Shown here: piece by piece, positions 43,488 through 51,120 of the stretch
How positions within the stretch are numbered: the stretch's first letter is position 1
Layout: every line of letters begins with the position of its first letter
Origin: JASHPR01 sp963815375
Lineage (GTDB): Bacteria > Actinomycetota > Actinomycetes > Streptosporangiales > Streptosporangiaceae
Length of the DNA: 64,000 nt
Direction of reading: 5' to 3'
Assembly (NCBI GenBank): GCA_963815375.1
Contig: CAWFGX010000001.1
Span: 2,108,001 to 2,172,000 of the forward strand
Translations under genes and position numbers: made by a program
The notes under the pieces: model-generated
What the model saw: only the letters and a program-made list of their open reading frames with translations
Database searches by the model: none
What the model was told of the DNA's origin: nothing

Positions 43488-46400
43488 ATGACGATGACCC
43501 TAGAGACGTCTCTAACGCAGCAGACCTACCTGGTCCTCATCCGAGACGGCAAGCTTGCCCTGGCTGTGGCCGCGGCGCTGGAAGACCGCCTGGCCCTAGA
43601 AGGCCACGGCGCCCTGGCGCTGGTCCCCTCCCGATTCGGGACCGGGCCCGACAGCCAGGATTACCTGCGCCAAGCCGCTGGCTTCGGCGGGGTCAGGCCT
43701 CAGGTGGTCGCCGCGTACGAAGAGGGCCTGCTGGAGACGCTGGAGTCACTAGGGCTGCGCGCCTACGTCGGGGTCCCTGAGGATCAGGACTGGCGAGTGC
43801 TGCACTGGGACGAAGACGGGGGCGCGATCCTGCTGCCCGTTCTCACCGCTCGTGATCTCGTCGACGCCGTGGCCGAGCACACCCCCTGGCACGAGTACGC
43901 CACCGCCGAGGCCGCGCCCAGGGCGGGCCGTTCCGTCCGCAGGCCGCGGATTGTCCCCGCTGGCCCGCTGTCGCGCAAGATCGCTGTCGCCGGGGTGGCG
44001 GGGCCACTGCTAGCGCTTGGCCTGCCTATCGCTGCAGCCGCCGCGCAGACCGCCACTCCTCAGACTCCTGGTGTCGTCGGTTCTGTGGTCCAGCCCGCGG
44101 CGGCTACCCAGCCGCCGGCTCCCCCGGCGGCGACCGGATCGGGCCCGACGACCACCACTGGCCAGCCGTCGGTCCCGGCTGCGGGAACGCCCCCGGCGCA
44201 GGTCAACTCGTGGTGGACCGGGCTGACGCAGGCCCAGCAGCAGAGTGTGACCGCAGCCAGCCCGCAGGCGATCGGGTCGCTCGACGGCATTCCGAGTGCG
44301 GTGCGCGACTACGCCAACCGCGACGTGCTCTCTACGCTGACGGACCAGACGCAGGCCCAGGTCAGCAACCTGCAGACGCAGATGAGCGCGCTGTCGAACA
44401 CGCCGCCGCCAGTGCTGCCCGGAGACGAGACCGGCATGGCCGGGATATATCTCCAGCAGTCACAGATGGGCGACTTGCAGACACAGCTGAACACGGCGCA
44501 GGCACAGCTGGGTGGCCTCCAGAAGCTGAACGATTTCCTTGGGAATCCCAACACAAACGGCTTCCCCACCAGTAACGCCCCTGACGAGGCGCCCAACGCG
44601 AGCGGCTATTACCTGCTCGGCGTCGACACCAACCAGCTCGGTCACTTCATCGTGGCCGTTAACAATCCCGACACGGCAGACAACGTCGCGACGCTGGTGC
44701 CGGGCATCAACACGAACCTGAGCGCTGGTAGCGTCCAGACGTATCTCTCAGACGCGGCCAACCTGGTCTCCGCTGCTAACACCGCCGATCCCAGTTCCGC
44801 GACCTCCGTGGTTACCTGGTACAACTACGACTCGCCCCAGGGCGTAGCCCCCGCTATCTTGTCTGCCCCGGCGATAGCGGGCGCACCAGCGCTGCAGAGT
44901 TTCCAAGACGGTATCTACGACACCAATGTCAATGGCTTCAACCTGAACACCACGGTGATCGGCCATAGCTACGGCTCTGTGGTGGTCGGTGAGGCGGCGC
45001 AGACTGGGACCGGACTTGACACAAACACGGTGGTCGCGGCCGGCAGCCCAGGCATGAACGCGCCCGATGCGGCTGCCATCGCGGGCGGTCTGCGCTACCC
45101 AGACCCATCAGCCGCCCCCGGTGAGTCGGTGTTCGCGACCAGGAATACCAACGACGTCATCTACTGGGCCACTGTGGGGGCAGATGTAGCGTCTTATCTA
45201 GGGCTGGGTTCGAATCAGGGCGTGGGACACGACGCCGACCCAGCCTCACCGGCATTCGGCGCGACAATATTCGACTCGGGCAACGGCCCAAGCAATGGCA
45301 CTGCGGCGCACAACGATTACTTCAACGCGGATTCCCCAGCGCTGCCGAACATGGGCAACATCATCACCGGCCAGTTCCAGAATTTGACTCCGCAGGGCGC
45401 CAGCACCCAGCAGCAGCAGCAGCAAGACCAAGGCCCGAACCCGTTCCAGCTCCAGTTCCCGATGCTTGACCTGAACCTCCAGCAAAACCAGAACCTGACC
45501 CCGGACCAGAACCAGAACCAGGGACAGAACTCCCTGGACCCGGGCTTCAATGTCGCTACCCCAGCAACAAACCCGGACCAGGGCTTCCAGGTCGCATCTA
45601 CAACACCAAACCCGGATTCGGGCTTCGGGGTCACCCCCACAACGCCACCCGCGGAGAGCACCCAGCCCGCCGCCACCACGCCGGCACCCGCCACCACACC
45701 GGCACCCGCCACCACGCCGGCCCAGGACGGCACCCAGCCTGCCGGAACCACCACACCCCCGGCCACACCCGCATCCGGCAGCACCACCGGAACCACCACA
45801 CCCCCGGCCACACCAACCTCCGGCAGCACCACCGGAACCACCACACCCCCGGCCACACCCGCATCCGGCAGCACCACCGGAACCACCACACCCCCGGCCA
45901 CACCAACCTCGGGCAGCACCACCGGAACCACCACACCCCCGGCCACACCGGCATCCGGCAGCACCACCGGAACCACCACACCCCCGGCCACACCAGCATC
46001 CGGCAGCACCACCGGAACCACCACACCCCCGGCCACACCAACCTCGGGCAGCACCACCGGAACCACCACACCCCCCGCCACACCAACATCCGGCAGCACC
46101 ACCGGAACCACAACCCCAGCCCCAGCCCCCGCGCCGTCGGGCAGCACCACCGGCACCACAACCCCAGCCCCAGCCCCCGCCCCGGCACCCGCGCCGTCGG
46201 GCAGCACCACCGGAACCACAACCCCAGCCCCAGCCCCCGCGCCGGCACCGTCACCGTCGGGCAGCACCACCGGAACCACAACCCCAGCCCCAGCCCCCGC
46301 CCCGGCACCCGCGCCGTCGGGCAGCACCACCGGAACCACAACCCCAGCCCCAGCCCCCGCGCCGGCACCGTCACCGTCGGGCAGCACCACCGGCACCACC

Positions 46401-46730
46401 GCACCCGCACCCGCGCCGGCACCAGCACCGGTACCAGCGCCGGAACCTGCTCCGGCGCCGATCCCGGTTCCGGTGCCTATCGAACCGAGCAGTGGCCTGG
46501 GCGGTCTGACCGGTGTTGGCATCCCCACGCCGACGCCGGTGCCGGTGACCATTCCCGCTCCCTCCCCGGCTCCGGTCATAACGCAACCGGCACCCCTGCC
46601 GGTCGCACCTACCGGGTCGACTGGCGGCATCACCGGCATCGGCGACCCGGGCATTGGCGACATCGGTATCGGAGGCTCCGGGGGCGGCGGCGCGATCGGT
46701 GCCTTCGACGGCGGTGGCGGCGGCTCCTGA
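43488..46730 (+). CDS. Membrane-anchored DUF1023-type alpha/beta hydrolase with long Thr/Pro repeat tail
   Basis: 1080 residues, ATG at 43488 behind GGAGG. Residues 1-150 form a cytoplasmic domain I do not recognise (VLIRDGKLALAVAAALE, DWRVLHWDEDGGAILLP). A membrane helix lies at about 164-187. Outside follow a Pro/Thr spacer, the hydrolase domain from 239 (VNSWWTGLTQAQQQ), nucleophile elbow GHSYGS with Ser494, AAGSPGMNAPDA, and a possible catalytic His in AAHNDYF. After a Gln/Asn-rich stretch come 13 repeats of SGSTTGTTTPPATP and SGSTTGTTTPAPAPAPAP type, then a Gly-rich end. It is probably a surface hydrolase held off the membrane by a wall-spanning stalk. Confidence 0.82.
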   Translation: MTMTLETSLTQQTYLVLIRDGKLALAVAAALEDRLALEGHGALALVPSRFGTGPDSQDYLRQAAGFGGVRPQVVAAYEEGLLETLESLGLRAYVGVPEDQDWRVLHWDEDGGAILLPVLTARDLVDAVAEHTPWHEYATAEAAPRAGRSVRRPRIVPAGPLSRKIAVAGVAGPLLALGLPIAAAAAQTATPQTPGVVGSVVQPAAATQPPAPPAATGSGPTTTTGQPSVPAAGTPPAQVNSWWTGLTQAQQQSVTAASPQAIGSLDGIPSAVRDYANRDVLSTLTDQTQAQVSNLQTQMSALSNTPPPVLPGDETGMAGIYLQQSQMGDLQTQLNTAQAQLGGLQKLNDFLGNPNTNGFPTSNAPDEAPNASGYYLLGVDTNQLGHFIVAVNNPDTADNVATLVPGINTNLSAGSVQTYLSDAANLVSAANTADPSSATSVVTWYNYDSPQGVAPAILSAPAIAGAPALQSFQDGIYDTNVNGFNLNTTVIGHSYGSVVVGEAAQTGTGLDTNTVVAAGSPGMNAPDAAAIAGGLRYPDPSAAPGESVFATRNTNDVIYWATVGADVASYLGLGSNQGVGHDADPASPAFGATIFDSGNGPSNGTAAHNDYFNADSPALPNMGNIITGQFQNLTPQGASTQQQQQQDQGPNPFQLQFPMLDLNLQQNQNLTPDQNQNQGQNSLDPGFNVATPATNPDQGFQVASTTPNPDSGFGVTPTTPPAESTQPAATTPAPATTPAPATTPAQDGTQPAGTTTPPATPASGSTTGTTTPPATPTSGSTTGTTTPPATPASGSTTGTTTPPATPTSGSTTGTTTPPATPASGSTTGTTTPPATPASGSTTGTTTPPATPTSGSTTGTTTPPATPTSGSTTGTTTPAPAPAPSGSTTGTTTPAPAPAPAPAPSGSTTGTTTPAPAPAPAPSPSGSTTGTTTPAPAPAPAPAPSGSTTGTTTPAPAPAPAPSPSGSTTGTTAPAPAPAPAPVPAPEPAPAPIPVPVPIEPSSGLGGLTGVGIPTPTPVPVTIPAPSPAPVITQPAPLPVAPTGSTGGITGIGDPGIGDIGIGGSGGGGAIGAFDGGGGGS
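45774..46437 (+). repeat. Coding tandem repeats, 45-bp then 48-60-bp units
   Basis: Seven 45-bp units encode SGSTTGTTTPPATP(A/T); they are followed by six units of about 48-60 bp with SGSTTGTT and an (AP)n tail. Units are nearly identical at the DNA level, which indicates recent expansion. The opposite strand is open through the repeat as a by-product of its composition. Confidence 0.9.
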
Positions 46731-46756
46731 CCCGTCCGATCCGGTAGGTTCCGCTT

Positions 46757-47347
46757 GTGGTTGCTCTGCGGGCGGTGTGCGTCTTCTGCGGGTCGTCGGC
46801 TCCTTCGGATGCCCGCTACCGGGATGCCGCGCGGGCACTCGGCTCGCTGCTGGCGAGCAGTGGCATCGGGCTGGTCTACGGGGCTGGCAGCACGGGCCTG
46901 ATGGGCGACCTCGCCGATGCTGCGCTCGCCCATGGCGGCCGGGTCACCGGCGTCATTCCGGCCGGGCTGTTCGCCCGCGAGACCGGTCACACCGGACTGA
47001 CTGAGCTGCACGAGGTCCGGTCGATGCACGAGCGCAAGCAGCTCATGTACGACCTGTCAGACGCGTTCATCGCGCTGCCCGGCGGGCTGGGCACCCTGGA
47101 GGAGCTGGCCGAGGTCGCTACCTGGTCACATCTAGGGCTGCACAGCAAACCAGTCGCGCTCCTCGACGTCGATGCCTTCTGGGAACCCCTCGTCGCGCAA
47201 CTGGACCGCATGGTCAGTACCGGTCTGCTCAAGGAGTCCAGCCGGGAGCTCATCCAGCGGGCTTCCTCAGCCGAGGAAGCACTCGGCGTTCTCAAGGCCG
47301 CCGAGCCGAGTGACGCCCAGAAGTGGATCACCGCGGAAGAGCGGTAA
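46757..47347 (+). CDS. LOG family nucleoside-5'-monophosphate phosphoribohydrolase
   Basis: 196 residues, GTG at 46757 placed six bases after TAGGTT, so probably leaderless. It has the LOG hallmarks: VCVFCGSSAPSD, LVYGAGSTGLMGDLA, MHERKQLMYDLSDAFIALPGG and GGLGTLEELAEV (the PGGxGTxxE motif). The family releases free cytokinin-type bases from nucleoside monophosphates in plants and actinobacteria, or acts on other nucleotides. It is about the usual size. Confidence 0.9.
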   Translation: MVALRAVCVFCGSSAPSDARYRDAARALGSLLASSGIGLVYGAGSTGLMGDLADAALAHGGRVTGVIPAGLFARETGHTGLTELHEVRSMHERKQLMYDLSDAFIALPGGLGTLEELAEVATWSHLGLHSKPVALLDVDAFWEPLVAQLDRMVSTGLLKESSRELIQRASSAEEALGVLKAAEPSDAQKWITAEER

Positions 47348-47397
47348 CCACGGGAGGCGGAGGCCGGACGGGCCCGGCGCGCCGCTCACGGTTTAGA

Positions 47398-47440
47398 ATG
47401 TACGAATGGTCCGGCTATGGCATGATCAGAGGTACATTCT
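47398..47440. promoter_or_regulatory. 43-bp inverted-repeat element, copy 2
   Basis: GAATGTAC (47396-47403) and GTACATTC (47432-47439) are perfect 8-bp arms. The 43 bases from 47398 match copy 1 at 36362 in 34 positions with no gaps. It lies in the 383-bp gene-free stretch 47348-47730 upstream of the first sigma/anti-sigma fusion gene. Confidence 0.65.
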
Positions 47441-47486
47441 TATTTTAAAAGTCGCATGATAAAAGTCATTATTCGGTGTATATCGC

Positions 47487-47510
47487 CCAGCTCACAGCAG
47501 CGTGAGCTGG
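47487..47510. terminator. Perfect 9-bp hairpin in the leader region of the first sigma fusion
   Basis: CCAGCTCAC (47487-47495) pairs with GTGAGCTGG (47502-47510) around a 6-nt loop. It may terminate LOG transcription or be an RNA structure in a long leader. No U-run follows. Confidence 0.4.
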
Positions 47511-47678
47511 CTACGGGGACCGGTGGGGCACGACAACGGGGGGCAGAGTGGCCAGAGGGGCTGGATGGGCCGAAGGTGCCCAGAGCCAGCCGGGTCAGCG
47601 GGGCGACGAGAGCGGTCAGTGGGGCCGCGCACCGATACTCGCGCATCTGTACAGGTGAATGACCCCTGCCACGACCCG

Positions 47679-47694
47679 GAATCATGGATGATTC
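47679..47694. promoter_or_regulatory. 16-bp palindrome before sigma fusion 1
   Basis: GAATCATGGATGATTC has perfect 7-bp arms. GGATATAAC follows at 47705, giving a TATAAC -10-like box, and the ATG is 36 bases after the palindrome. The same arrangement precedes the second paralogue. Confidence 0.6.
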
Positions 47695-47730
47695 AGATGT
47701 ACCTGGATATAACCTCCCTATCGGGTAACT

Positions 47731-49326
47731 ATGACTGATGACGCCTATGCCGCTTACACGGCAGATGATGCGATACTGCTGAACCTCGTCCGCACCGGGG
47801 AAGCCGAAGCATACGAGGTCCTCCGCCAGCGGCACGAGCAGGCTGCCCGCCGCCTGGCCCGGTGCCTCGTGCCACCGGAAGAAGTCGATGATCTTGTAGC
47901 CGAGACCTTCGCCCGGGTACTCAACACAACGCTGCGCGGTGACGGGCCGACCGACGCATTCCGGCCTTACCTGCTGACCGCCTTGCGGCGGGTCAGCTAC
48001 GAGTCGCTGCCGGGGCAGCATGACGAGGTTCCTGCCGACTTTGGAGAAACGCCGGATCCGGGCGAGCTGCTCATTGACCCAGGAATGGCTGAGCTGGCGA
48101 CGTCGCTTATCGTGCGGGCCTTCCGGTCCTTGCCTGACCGCTGGATCGCTGTGCTGTGGCACACCGTGATCGAGGAGACAAGCCCTCCCGAGATCACGCA
48201 GATCCTGGGGCTTAGCCTCAATGAGGTCGCGGCGCTCAAGCGGCGCGCCCGGACAGGACTGCGGAAGGCATACCTGCAGCTGCTGATCTCCGATGTGGCC
48301 CGGCCTGAGTGCCAGCCGGTGGCAAGGCGACTTGCTGACATCGTGCGGGATACTGCCTCGAGCCAGGACCGGGCGATGGTGACCGAGCATCTCGGCCAAT
48401 GCCGTGAGTGCCGCGCCGCCTACACCGATCTGACCGACCTCAACATCGCGCTGCGCAGCCAGGCAGGCCGGGTCTTTCTCGGCGGCGCGGCCGGCTCATA
48501 CCTGCCCCGCGTGCAGGACTCCGCAGCCAGCACGGCCGCCGCGGAACCTGCGTCCGAACAGACAGGACAGGAGGCGGCTGCACTCGGAGCCGGGGAACGC
48601 GCCCGGCGTTCGCGGCATATATCCCGGCCGCTGCTTTTGACTGCGGCCGGGACCGTCCCCCTAGCGGCGATCGCCGCAGCGCTTGCCGTGACGCTCACCG
48701 GGCAGGGTTCGCCTCCGATTATGCGCAGCGGCCAGCCGCTGCAGGCAGCCGCTCAGCCGACCACAGAACCGTCGGCTCATAAGCCTCAAGCGAAAGGCGC
48801 GACGGCGATTCCATCGACTGCCAGCCGGCCGACCCGCTCACCGGGCGCGCCGCGGGCGGCCAGCTCGCCGTCAGCTCATCCTCCGGGCCAGGGTCCCCAC
48901 CCATCCTCGCCGGCACCCTCCGCCACGCCGGCGCCTGGCCCCACATCAGCGTCGCCTGCCTCGCTGACGATGGCCGCGTCGCTCAACACCGGTCAGACCG
49001 AAACCGATCAGCTCTCGTTCGGGATCACTAACAGCGGCGGCACGACCACTGGCGACGTTAGCCTCTCGGTCAGCCTGCCAGCCGGCACCTCGCTGTGGAG
49101 CGGCCCTGGCGCCGTCAGCTCCGGCTGGAGCTGTCAGTCGACCTCCTTCGGGATGACCTGTCAGACCGGGCCTATCGCCGCGAACACTCAGGTGCATGCC
49201 GACATCGTCATCGGGGTTTGGGATCTGGGCGAGGCCTGTGGTGCGCGGGCTTACCTCAACGCGCTCAGCGGGAGCGTCTCGACCGGCGCCCTGACAGGCG
49301 ACGGAGTCCAGTGCCGGTGGGGATGA
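47731..49326 (+). CDS. Membrane-bound ECF sigma factor fused to zinc anti-sigma domain, paralogue 1
   Basis: 531 residues. Sigma-2 lies at about 20-95 (EAYEVLRQRHEQAARRLA, DDLVAETFARVL), sigma-4 at about 125-185 (SLPDRWIAVLWH, SPPEITQILGLSLNEVAALK). A ZAS-type zinc motif follows near 215-230 (TEHLGQCRECRAAY, H-x3-C-x2-C). One membrane helix is at about 299-323. Outside come a Pro/Ser-rich spacer and a ~120-residue beta-sandwich domain of DUF11 type (DQLSFGITNSGG, LSVSLPAGTSLWSGPG). Sigma and anti-sigma in one chain means release would need proteolysis or a conformational signal. It is the first of three tandem paralogues. Confidence 0.85.
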   Translation: MTDDAYAAYTADDAILLNLVRTGEAEAYEVLRQRHEQAARRLARCLVPPEEVDDLVAETFARVLNTTLRGDGPTDAFRPYLLTALRRVSYESLPGQHDEVPADFGETPDPGELLIDPGMAELATSLIVRAFRSLPDRWIAVLWHTVIEETSPPEITQILGLSLNEVAALKRRARTGLRKAYLQLLISDVARPECQPVARRLADIVRDTASSQDRAMVTEHLGQCRECRAAYTDLTDLNIALRSQAGRVFLGGAAGSYLPRVQDSAASTAAAEPASEQTGQEAAALGAGERARRSRHISRPLLLTAAGTVPLAAIAAALAVTLTGQGSPPIMRSGQPLQAAAQPTTEPSAHKPQAKGATAIPSTASRPTRSPGAPRAASSPSAHPPGQGPHPSSPAPSATPAPGPTSASPASLTMAASLNTGQTETDQLSFGITNSGGTTTGDVSLSVSLPAGTSLWSGPGAVSSGWSCQSTSFGMTCQTGPIAANTQVHADIVIGVWDLGEACGARAYLNALSGSVSTGALTGDGVQCRWG

Positions 49327-49374
49327 CACCCAGCCCCGGCGCCCGCACAGGCGAATGATGCCTGTCATGGTCCG

Positions 49375-49390
49375 GAATCAGGGATGATTC
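49375..49390. promoter_or_regulatory. 16-bp palindrome before sigma fusion 2
   Basis: GAATCAGGGATGATTC differs from the copy at 47679 by one base. GGATATAGC follows at the same distance, and the ATG is 37 bases downstream. About 80 bases upstream of both starts are conserved, so the promoter was duplicated with the gene. Confidence 0.6.
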
Positions 49391-49427
49391 AGGTCTAGCT
49401 GGATATAGCCTCCCTAGCGGGATAACC

Positions 49428-51014
49428 ATGGCTGATGACGCCTATGCCGCTTACACGGCAGATGATGCGATACTGCTGAACCTCGTACGCACCGGGGAAG
49501 CTGAGGCGTACGAGGTCCTTCGCCAGCGGCACGAGCAGGCTGCCCGCCGCCTGGCCCGTTGCCTCGTGCCAGCGGAAGAGGCCGACGGCGTCGCGGCCGA
49601 GGCCTTGGCCTGGATTTGTGACATAACGCTGCGTGGTGGCGGCCCGACTGATGCGTTCCGGCCGTATCTGCTCACAGCCGTCCGGCGGCTCAGCTATGAC
49701 CTGCTGCAGGCAGAGCGGGCCAAGAAGCCCGCCGGCACTGACCAGCAGCCAGACCCAGGCGAGCTGTTCATCGAACCAGGAATGGCCGACCGGGCTGCGT
49801 CCCTGATCGTACGTGCGTTCCGTTCCCTGCCTGATCGCTGGATCGCGGTGCTCTGGCATACGAAGATCGAGGAGACAAGCCCCGAGGAGATCACGCAGAT
49901 CCTCGGGCTCAGCCCGGACGCAGCCGAGGCACTCGTATTCCGCGCTCGGAAGGGACTGCGCCAGGCCTACCTGCAGTTGCTCATCTCCGACGTCGCCCGG
50001 CCGGAGTGCCAGCCGGTGGTAAGACGGCTCGCTGACATCGTCGGGGGTACTGCCTCAAACCACGACCGGGTAATGGTGACCGAGCATATTGGCCACTGTG
50101 ATGAGTGCCGCGCCGCTTACACCGATCTGACCGACCTGAACATCGCGCTGCGGAGCCAGGCAGCCCCGGTCTTTCTCGGCAGCGCGGCAGACTCCTACCT
50201 GCCGCACGCGCAGGCCCCAGCAGCCAGCACAGCTGCCGTGGAAACCGCCGGTGAGCAGGCGGAAACAGAGACAGCGACGTCCGCCACCAAGGCGCCCACT
50301 GGGCAGTCGCGGCGCGCAACCCGACGGATGCTGTGGGCCGCAGCGGGCATCGTGCCTCTTGCCGCGGGCGCCACTGCGCTCGCTCTGACGCTCGCTGGGC
50401 AAGTCTCGCCGGCGAACTCGCCGCACCGTAACCAGTCGGCGCAAGCAGCCGCTGCACCCACACCGGCCAAGACGACCGGGCAGCCAGCTCATAAGAGGCA
50501 GCAAAATGGAGCGTCAGCGATCCCGGTAACTGCCACCAAAGGCGCCCGTCCGACGGCCACGACAGGAGCCGGATCGCCAGCGCATCCGGGCACCGGCCGG
50601 GGTGGCGGCTCGCCCACGTCATCCCCCGCTCCAGGGCCGCCGGCCGAACTGACGATGGCGATCACCCTGAGCGACTTGCCCGACGATCCCAATCCGGGCG
50701 CGTTCAATGAGGTCGACATCGGGATCAACGTCAGCGGCGCCGCTACGGCTGGCGACCTGACGGTCTCGCTCACCCTGCCACCAGGCACCTCGCTGTGGAG
50801 CGGCCAGGGTGCCGTCAGTGCCGGCTGGACATGCCGGAAAACCGCCGCTGGTGCCAGCTGCCAGACCGGCCCCGCCGCTGAGGGCAGCGACGTGCATGCC
50901 GCGATCATCATCTCGGTCAGCATTCCCGCGTCCTGCGGGGATCTGGTGCAGGCGAGCGCGGCCAGCGGGCGCTCGTCGACCAGCGAACCGTCGAGCAACG
51001 GAGTCCAGTGCTGA
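49428..51014 (+). CDS. Membrane-bound ECF sigma factor fused to zinc anti-sigma domain, paralogue 2
   Basis: 528 residues with the same order as paralogue 1: sigma-2, sigma-4 (SPEEITQILGLSPDAAEAL), zinc motif TEHIGHCDECRAAY, a membrane helix (LWAAAGIVPLAAGATALALT), a spacer, and a DUF11-type outer domain (VDIGINVSGAATAGDLTVSL). The first ~45 codons are almost identical in DNA to paralogue 1. Similarity falls in the spacer and recovers in the outer domain. The conserved sigma end with a varied outer part suggests different inputs to a shared or overlapping regulon. Confidence 0.85.
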   Translation: MADDAYAAYTADDAILLNLVRTGEAEAYEVLRQRHEQAARRLARCLVPAEEADGVAAEALAWICDITLRGGGPTDAFRPYLLTAVRRLSYDLLQAERAKKPAGTDQQPDPGELFIEPGMADRAASLIVRAFRSLPDRWIAVLWHTKIEETSPEEITQILGLSPDAAEALVFRARKGLRQAYLQLLISDVARPECQPVVRRLADIVGGTASNHDRVMVTEHIGHCDECRAAYTDLTDLNIALRSQAAPVFLGSAADSYLPHAQAPAASTAAVETAGEQAETETATSATKAPTGQSRRATRRMLWAAAGIVPLAAGATALALTLAGQVSPANSPHRNQSAQAAAAPTPAKTTGQPAHKRQQNGASAIPVTATKGARPTATTGAGSPAHPGTGRGGGSPTSSPAPGPPAELTMAITLSDLPDDPNPGAFNEVDIGINVSGAATAGDLTVSLTLPPGTSLWSGQGAVSAGWTCRKTAAGASCQTGPAAEGSDVHAAIIISVSIPASCGDLVQASAASGRSSTSEPSSNGVQC

Positions 51015-51067
51015 CAGTGGCCGACTAGGATCGGCGGGTTTGCCGCGAATGCCCCGCCTACTGTGGT

Positions 51068-51085
51068 GAAATAAGGGACTATTTC
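51068..51085. promoter_or_regulatory. Palindrome before sigma fusion 3
   Basis: GAAATA-N6-TATTTC, flanked by GTGG (51063) and CCAC (51088), lies 35 bases before the GTG at 51121. It takes the same position as the palindromes of the first two paralogues but has a different sequence, so specificity has changed. Confidence 0.5.
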
Positions 51086-51120
51086 GTCCACACTGGACGG
51101 ACGGGGGCTGGAGTGACCAA

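Noticed and set aside
45774..46437. Possible CRISPR array
   Set aside because: Units are contiguous, in frame and without unique spacers; they are coding tandem repeats. The 300-420 repeats were rejected for the same reason.
45317..47029. A 570-codon minus-strand open frame through the Thr/Pro repeats
   Set aside because: Its Val/Gly-rich repeats arise from the complementary strand of the SGSTTGTT repeats; it has no ribosome binding site or recognisable start.
47456..47662. A 68-codon open frame in the gap before the sigma fusion genes
   Set aside because: It crosses the perfect hairpin at 47487, lacks a ribosome binding site and has no coding-like composition.
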